64,000 nucleotides of DNA. It comes from Bradyrhizobium quebecense (GTDB lineage: Bacteria > Pseudomonadota > Alphaproteobacteria > Rhizobiales > Xanthobacteraceae). Positions 59,065-64,000 of the stretch are shown here, piece after piece. The stretch spans positions 6,324,001-6,388,000 of the forward strand of contig NZ_CP088022.1 in the NCBI RefSeq assembly GCF_013373795.3, written 5' to 3'. The position numbers were made by a program, and so were the translations under genes. The notes beneath the pieces are model-generated. The model was not told the origin of the DNA. It saw only the letters and a list, made by a program, of their open reading frames with translations, and did not search any database. The stretch's first letter is position 1. Each line of letters begins with the position of its first letter.

Positions 59065-60318
59065 ATGTTCGCAACTACCCTCGAAGCTATTCGGTCGACC
59101 ACGTCGAAGCGGACCGCCTACATCCGTGGAATCCTCGCGCTCCTGACCATCGCCATCGTCTTCAAGGCGGTGTGGCTCGCTCAAGTCGGGCTCGGGCATG
59201 GCCGCGAGCTCGTCGATTTTGCCGCCTTCTACATCACCGCAAAGCTGGTGTGGCTGGGCACCGTGGATCAGGCCTACCAGTTCGCGAAGCTCATCGTCAT
59301 CCAGAGAGAGGCATCGCGCGGGCACGATGGTTTCATGTCGTGGACCTATCCGCCGCAGTTCAGCCTGCTGCTGGCGCCGTTCGCGCTGATCCCGGTCGGG
59401 ATTGCCTATTCGCTGTTCGCCGCCTCGACGCTGACGCTTTACCTTGCCGTGCTGCGCCGTCTCGCAGGCGAGAACTTTGTGCTCGTGCTCATCGTCTTCT
59501 TTCCGACCATCGGGATCACACTGGCCTGCGGGCAGAACGGCCTGCTGACGGCCGCGCTGATCGGAATGGTCTGCCTGTTCTTTGAAGAGCGGCCGATCCT
59601 CGCCGGGGCTTCCCTCGGCCTGATGATCATCAAGCCGCATCTCGCCATCGCGTTCGCGGTCTACGCCATCCTGCGGCGTTCCCGGATCGTCGTGATGACG
59701 GCGGCCGCTGTCGTGCTGATCAGCTCAGCGATCTGTACGGCGGTTTTCGGCGTGGAGATCTGGCGCGCATTCCTGCAGAGCGTGCGCGATTCGTCGGTGT
59801 TCCTGGAGCAAGGAAATTACCCGATGCATCGCATGATCTCGATCTATGCCGCGTTGCGAACGGCAGGGACGTCCGCGTCGGCAGCATTCGTCGCCCAGGG
59901 CGCCGACGCGGTCCTGGCGCTTGCCGTCGTTCTCATCGCCGCCTTCCGGGCGATACCGGCGCGCGAGCGCCTCGGCCTCGTCGTGATCGTGTCGGTCTGC
60001 ATCAGCCCCTACGCCTACGATTACGACTTTCTGATCTTCAGCGTCGGCCTGGCGCTGTTGTTGCCGGCGCTTCTGGCGAGCGCGCGCGAGTGGGAACGAG
60101 GCATCATTTACGCCTTGCCGATCCCGATCGGGGCGTTTGGCTACCTGCAAGCGACCCAGATGGCGTCGTCCCACAACGGCGAACAGGCGCTCGGCACGCT
60201 CTCGATCGGCGGCTTCGCAATCGTTCCGCTGATCGCGCTCATTGTCGGAATTGTGCTGCTGCGCAGCTCAAGAGCGGAAGCAATCAACGAGGCCAGCGTC
60301 AGATGCGCATCCGCTTGA
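59065..60318 (+). CDS. GT87-family (DUF2029) membrane glycosyltransferase
   Basis: 417 residues, about ten membrane segments. It carries features of the GT-C fold family GT87: an acidic site in the first periplasmic loop (GRELVDFAAFYITAKLVWLG) and the WTYPPQFSLLLAPFALIPVG segment. GT87 members transfer sugars from polyprenyl-phosphate donors, for example mannose or arabinose in actinobacteria. It is convergent with, and overlaps by 20 bp, the DprE2-like gene, so it may use the decaprenylphosphoryl sugar made by that cluster (inference). Start ATG 59065 follows a TTG codon at 59062. Confidence 0.83.
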   Translation: MFATTLEAIRSTTSKRTAYIRGILALLTIAIVFKAVWLAQVGLGHGRELVDFAAFYITAKLVWLGTVDQAYQFAKLIVIQREASRGHDGFMSWTYPPQFSLLLAPFALIPVGIAYSLFAASTLTLYLAVLRRLAGENFVLVLIVFFPTIGITLACGQNGLLTAALIGMVCLFFEERPILAGASLGLMIIKPHLAIAFAVYAILRRSRIVVMTAAAVVLISSAICTAVFGVEIWRAFLQSVRDSSVFLEQGNYPMHRMISIYAALRTAGTSASAAFVAQGADAVLALAVVLIAAFRAIPARERLGLVVIVSVCISPYAYDYDFLIFSVGLALLLPALLASAREWERGIIYALPIPIGAFGYLQATQMASSHNGEQALGTLSIGGFAIVPLIALIVGIVLLRSSRAEAINEASVRCASA

Positions 60319-61045
60319 AGATTGTCTCCGGCAGCACGCAGATGATCGCCATCACGAGCCAAAATCGCCTGGCCACATAGATCACGTCCCGCGGCCTCGT
60401 CACGTCGGCGCGGTAAATATCCTCCGCGACCCGATCCGGCTGCACGGTCAGGGGCGCCGGCAGCTTCATATGCGCCGTCATCTTCGTGCGCACGAATCCG
60501 GGCTTGACGGTGACGACGCGGACCTTGCCCGCGAGCGCCAGGCGATTGCGCAGGCCGGACAGAAATTGCGTGAAGCCGGCCTTGGCCGCGCCGTAGTAGT
60601 AGTTCGACGCCCGCCCGCGATCGCCCGCGACCGAGCTGACCCCGACGATCGTTCCCGAGCCGCGCGCCTCGAAGGCTTGCGCGAACTGTTCGAGCAACAG
60701 GCTCGGTGCCTCGAAATTGGTACGCATGATTGTCGTCGCAAGCTCGGGATCGGTTTGGGCACGCAGCTGATCGCCGAGTTCTCCGACAACGCACACGACG
60801 GTGTCCGGAAGCACGGAAAGGCCGGCAACGAAGCCGGCAAGCTGCCCGGTCTGCAGCACGTCGAGCGACTGAACCGTCGTGTCGACGCCGCTTCGCGTCC
60901 CGATATCGTCGGCGTTGCGCTGCGCGGCTGCGAGATCGCGGGCGGCGAGCGTCACGCGCCACCCCTCCTTTGCATAACGCAGCGCCGTCGCGTGCCCGAT
61001 GTCCGAGCTGCCGCCAATCACCAGAATTGATTTTGTGCCGGTCAT
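60299..61045 (-). CDS. DprE2-like SDR (decaprenylphosphoryl-2-keto-ribose reductase)
   Basis: 248 residues. SDR motif VIGGSSDIGHATALRYAKEG (GGSSDIG at 11-17), VCVVGELGDQ in place of NNAG, and the catalytic NYYYGAAKAGFTQFLSGLRNRL; the C-terminal membrane-seeking part VIYVARRFWLVMAIICVLPE is typical of DprE2. It is predicted to reduce the 2-keto intermediate to decaprenylphosphoryl-arabinose with NADH. Its start overlaps the DprE1-like stop (TGATG), so the two epimerase halves are coupled as in mycobacteria. Confidence 0.85.
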   Translation of the reverse strand: MTGTKSILVIGGSSDIGHATALRYAKEGWRVTLAARDLAAAQRNADDIGTRSGVDTTVQSLDVLQTGQLAGFVAGLSVLPDTVVCVVGELGDQLRAQTDPELATTIMRTNFEAPSLLLEQFAQAFEARGSGTIVGVSSVAGDRGRASNYYYGAAKAGFTQFLSGLRNRLALAGKVRVVTVKPGFVRTKMTAHMKLPAPLTVQPDRVAEDIYRADVTRPRDVIYVARRFWLVMAIICVLPETIFKRMRI

Positions 61046-62430
61046 CAAATTCCAAGCCGTGCTGAAAGATGCGACGCGAGGCGCGTGTTCGCCCCAGTGT
61101 GCTGGCGGATGTCCCGGAGGGCCGCAAGGCCGGGATATCCGGATTCGAATGTCGCGCGCGATTGCCGCGCGTCCTTGGCGAGGTAGAGCCGACCGCCGGC
61201 ATCGACCACCAGCGCGTCGAGCTGATCAAGAAACGCGAACAGCGTGTCGCTGACGGGAAAGTCCATCGTCAGGGTGTAGCCGCGAAGCGGAAACGACATC
61301 GGCCCGCCGCCATCGCCGAGCTGCTTGAGCACCGCAAGAAACGACGCATCGCCGCGCCGGGACACCCGATCCAGGATGTCGGCAAGCACGCGGCGGGCGC
61401 GCTCGAGCGGGATCACGCATTGATACTGCACGAAACCGCGCCGGCCGTAGATCCTGTTCCAGTCGGAGATCGCATCGAGCGGAAAGAAATAGGGATCCCA
61501 GTGGACGAGCCGCTGCTTGCCCTGATGTGCAGCGCCGCGGCGGAAATACAGCTCGTTGAATACACGCATCGACGTGCCATTGAGCAGCCATCCAGGAAAC
61601 AACTCCGGCACCGACAGAAGCTGGGTGCGAGGGCTGGGGAACGGCGCGAGGTCGGGCCCCAACCTATCGATGTCGCGGCGGGTGGCGTGCTCGGCCAGAT
61701 AGACCAGCGACCGTCCGAGCGCCGCGCCGCGCGCAAGGCAGTCGATCCAGGCCACCGAATAGGTGGAGGACGCGTTGCCTTCCAACTGATCGATCGCTGC
61801 GTCGAGATTGCCGGCGACGCGGGTGTCTTGCCGCAGCCAGGCCGTCTCGATCGGGAGCAGCCGCAGTGTCGCCTCGAGGATCATGCCGGTCAGGCCCATG
61901 CCGCCCAGCGTCGCCGCGAACAGCGCGGCGTTTTCCGACCTTGAGCAGGAAACGATCTCACCGCCGGGCAGCGCAAGGCGGAATGAATCGACGATATTGC
62001 CGAAGCCGCCGTCGCGATGGTGGTTCTTGCCATGAACGTCGGCTGCGATCGCACCTCCGACCGTCACGAATTTCGTGCCGGGCACGACTCTCAGGAAGAA
62101 GCCCCGCAGCTCGAACGCGGCAAGGATGTCGGCGATCGTCACGCCCGCTTCGACCGTCAACTGGGCGGTCGCGGTATCGAAGCGCCGCATCCGGCTCAGG
62201 CCGCGCGATGAAATCGTGGCTTGCGTGCCGATCGCCGCATCGCCATAGGCGCGGCCCGCTCCGCGCGCGACGACGCCGGAGCGTCCGAGCAGAGCATCCC
62301 GCGCGGCCGCTGGCGTCGGTGGCTCCAGCAGTTTGGTCGATGCCTTCGGATAGTTGCCCCAGCCGGAGAGACGAATCTCGCCCGGATCGGAGATCGCGCT
62401 TGCACGTCCTGGCAATGCTACGGTCGGCAT
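61045..62430 (-). CDS. DprE1-like FAD oxidoreductase (decaprenylphosphoryl-ribose 2-epimerase subunit)
   Basis: 461 residues, the same length as mycobacterial DprE1. The FAD domain has ARGAGRAYGDAAI, VVPGTKFVTVGGAIAADVHGKNHHRDG and GGMGLTGMILEATLRL; the C-terminal domain has RRGFVQYQCVIPLE, PMSFPLRGYTLTMDFPV and GGRLYLAKDARQS. The residue aligned with the benzothiazinone-target Cys387 is Thr388; the active-site Lys of LYLAKD is kept. It oxidises the 2-OH of decaprenylphosphoryl-ribose. It starts 2 bp after the UbiA gene stop, in operon order UbiA, DprE1, DprE2. Confidence 0.88.
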   Translation of the reverse strand: MPTVALPGRASAISDPGEIRLSGWGNYPKASTKLLEPPTPAAARDALLGRSGVVARGAGRAYGDAAIGTQATISSRGLSRMRRFDTATAQLTVEAGVTIADILAAFELRGFFLRVVPGTKFVTVGGAIAADVHGKNHHRDGGFGNIVDSFRLALPGGEIVSCSRSENAALFAATLGGMGLTGMILEATLRLLPIETAWLRQDTRVAGNLDAAIDQLEGNASSTYSVAWIDCLARGAALGRSLVYLAEHATRRDIDRLGPDLAPFPSPRTQLLSVPELFPGWLLNGTSMRVFNELYFRRGAAHQGKQRLVHWDPYFFPLDAISDWNRIYGRRGFVQYQCVIPLERARRVLADILDRVSRRGDASFLAVLKQLGDGGGPMSFPLRGYTLTMDFPVSDTLFAFLDQLDALVVDAGGRLYLAKDARQSRATFESGYPGLAALRDIRQHTGANTRLASHLSARLGI

Positions 62431-62432
62431 TG

Positions 62433-63842
62433 CTAGATGGCGGCGAGCATGATGACGCCGATCGCGCCAAGGGCGGCCCAGCTGGCGCGATCCCGCAGCG
62501 CGAACATCACCGGATCATCATCGATCAATCCGCGCTGCGCGAACAGCATCACGCGGCCGATCCAGTACATCAGGATCGGACAGCAGAGCCAAAGCAGCTG
62601 CGGATGGCTGTAGAGCGCGCGAACCGTATCGGACGAGATGTAGAGCGTGAAGATCACGACGGCGTTGAAGCCCGACGCGGCCGCGAGGATCGCGACCATC
62701 GACTTGTCTTCGATCCGGTAGCCGCGCGCCGCCAGCACCGCGCCGTCCGGCTGGCTGGCGAGCTCGATATGGCGCTTCACCAGCGCCAGCGACATGAAGA
62801 TGAACAGCGAGAACGCGAGCAGCCATTCCGACATCGGCACGCTGATCGCGACCGCGCCGCCGATCACCCGGACGGTGTAAAGCGTCGCCAGCACGACGAC
62901 GTCGACGATTGCGATGCGCTTGAGCCACAATGAATAGGAGGTGGTCAGCGCGAAATAGCCGAGCAGGACGCCGCTGAATTCGACCGATATGCACAGTCCG
63001 ATCGCGAACGCGCCGACCAGCGCCAGCGCCATCGCGCCCGCAGCTAGCGGCGCCGCGATGGTGCCGCTTGCGATCGGACGGTTGCGCTTGGCCGGATGCG
63101 CGCGGTCGGCGTTGATGTCGAGAATGTCGTTCAGGATGTAGGCACCCGACGCACAGAGCGAGAATGCGATCACCGCAAGCAGCGACGTCGCCGCCGACGC
63201 CGGTGCAAATTTATGCGCGGTCAGCAGCGGCACCAGCACGAGCGCGTTCTTCGCATATTGATGCACCCGAAGCAGCTTCAGCCAGCTGCGCACACCGGCC
63301 GGCGCGGGTGCCGCCGGGGCGGATCGACCATGGCGCGCCACGCGCGACGCAAAGCCGGGCAGCGCGACCGCTTCACCGCCGATGTAGTCGAAGCCCTGCC
63401 GGAGCACGGGCGGCAGGTCGTCGCTCCGCGAAGCCGGCGACCGACCGTCCGGTGTAGCGGCCCAGGCCGTGAAGACGCCGAGATGCTGGGCAACCGCGCT
63501 GACGAACGGCTCGGGATGGATTTCCGAACAGAGATAGACGGGGCGGCCTTCGCCCAGCACCTGCAAAAGGAAGGTCACGACGTCGTGGTCGAACCGCGCG
63601 CGGGATGGATCGAAGCCCGATGCATCAGCAATACGTGCTGCGAGTCCCAAGGCGGTGGCAATCGCCGTGGTGACGGCGCGAAAGCGGCTTGTGATCCCGG
63701 AAGCGATATCCGCCGGGAAGGAGTTTCCCGGAACCATCACCCCGTCGACATCGACAACGAGCGGCCGGCCCTTCGAACGCAGCGGATCGCGAAGGGCGTC
63801 GTTGCCGCCCTCTCCAACCCGTTCTGGAACGCTGGCTCGCAT
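62433..63842 (-). CDS. UbiA-family DPPR synthase fused to a degenerate HAD domain
   Basis: 469 residues from ATG at 63842 (GGAAGA upstream; the frame is open to 63950). Residues about 28-170 are HAD-like: motif I LVVDVDGVMV keeps Asp31 and Asp33, but motif IV, normally Y.GDS..D, reads YIGGEAVA (153-160) and no motif III lysine is evident. From about residue 180 comes a nine-helix UbiA prenyltransferase (LLRVHQYAKNALVLVPLL, NDILDINADRAHPAKRNRPIASG near 238, KRIAIVDVVVLATLYTVRVIGG) closest to decaprenyl-phosphate phosphoribosyltransferase. It makes decaprenylphosphoryl-5-phosphoribose from PRPP. It is the first of the arabinosyl-donor genes seen here. Confidence 0.87.
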   Translation of the reverse strand: MRASVPERVGEGGNDALRDPLRSKGRPLVVDVDGVMVPGNSFPADIASGITSRFRAVTTAIATALGLAARIADASGFDPSRARFDHDVVTFLLQVLGEGRPVYLCSEIHPEPFVSAVAQHLGVFTAWAATPDGRSPASRSDDLPPVLRQGFDYIGGEAVALPGFASRVARHGRSAPAAPAPAGVRSWLKLLRVHQYAKNALVLVPLLTAHKFAPASAATSLLAVIAFSLCASGAYILNDILDINADRAHPAKRNRPIASGTIAAPLAAGAMALALVGAFAIGLCISVEFSGVLLGYFALTTSYSLWLKRIAIVDVVVLATLYTVRVIGGAVAISVPMSEWLLAFSLFIFMSLALVKRHIELASQPDGAVLAARGYRIEDKSMVAILAAASGFNAVVIFTLYISSDTVRALYSHPQLLWLCCPILMYWIGRVMLFAQRGLIDDDPVMFALRDRASWAALGAIGVIMLAAI

Positions 63843-63888
63843 GCGCGCGGTCTTCCGGTGGCCCCCTCCCCATTGTCCCGGGCTTTCC

Positions 63889-63999
63889 CTAATTTGGGGT
63901 GAACTGAGGCGGCTGACGCCCGGCAGACCGTGCCGGAGCCCGTTGCGCAAACGCCGTTGAGGCTTCGAGATCGGTGAAGGGTGCGCCCATGGCGCGCAT
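63889..63999 (-). CDS. Possible C-terminal end of an upstream gene
   Basis: A minus-strand frame enters from the window edge and stops at TAG 63889-63891 (visible end MGAPFTDLEASTAFAQRAPA then RSAGRQPPQFTPN). It lies 46 bp before the UbiA start. It is too short to identify and may not be coding. Confidence 0.25.
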   Translation of the reverse strand: MRAMGAPFTDLEASTAFAQRAPARSAGRQPPQFTPN

Positions 64000-64000
64000 T

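Overview
This is a GC-rich chromosomal window whose gene content, codon bias and interspersed palindromic repeats fit an alphaproteobacterium of the Bradyrhizobium/Nitrobacteraceae group. The genus call is inference from protein style and repeat families; no rRNA or tRNA gene was found to anchor it. I see no CRISPR array, no prophage and no large island. The only intact mobile element is one IS110-family (IS1111-type) insertion.

Layout. 1-7.9 kb: an ECF42-type sigma factor (cut by the window edge) with two DGPF/YCII proteins; a minus-strand, overlapping operon of an NMT1-type ABC transporter, a 2-hydroxyacid dehydrogenase and a two-domain Inh-like inhibitor; a divergent creatininase-family amidohydrolase. 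8-10.8 kb: a FrmR/RcnR/CsoR-type repressor with two tandem palindromic operators, short leader ORFs, and an Nramp-related transporter with an altered metal site. 11.3-24.7 kb: an Omp25-like barrel fused to an OprB porin, a flavin monooxygenase, an FMN glutamate-synthase-like protein, a patatin, ferredoxin-NADP reductase, an ATP-grasp enzyme, several small proteins, and dctA with an orphan binding protein. 25-31.9 kb: an oxidoreductase, an RND efflux pump with adaptor, and two exported cysteine-rich repeat proteins.

32.2-45.5 kb is an aromatic-acid block converging on gentisate: aryl-CoA ligase plus aryl-CoA monooxygenase, 3-hydroxybenzoate 6-hydroxylase, a MarR regulator, a zeta-class isomerase and gentisate dioxygenase, followed by an ABC importer, an FAD oxidoreductase and a LysR regulator. 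Two of its promoters carry nearly the same 18-bp palindrome, suggesting one MarR-controlled regulon. The IS1111-type element sits between the two convergent arms, inside a palindromic repeat, and its 3' non-coding part contains a 10-nt match to its own target, as expected of a bridge/seek RNA.

45.6-58.8 kb holds amino-acid and acyl-CoA metabolism: enoyl-CoA hydratase, ketopantoate-reductase-like protein, SDR, Asp/Glu/hydantoin racemase, a di-haem cytochrome, a BBE-like flavoprotein coupled to a D-amino-acid-oxidase-like protein with circularly permuted motif order, and aspartate ammonia-lyase. 59-64 kb carries a GT87 glycosyltransferase and a decaprenylphosphoryl-arabinose-type set (UbiA/DPPR synthase fused to a degenerate HAD domain, DprE1-like, DprE2-like). 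At least seven families of short palindromic repeats occupy most long intergenic spaces.
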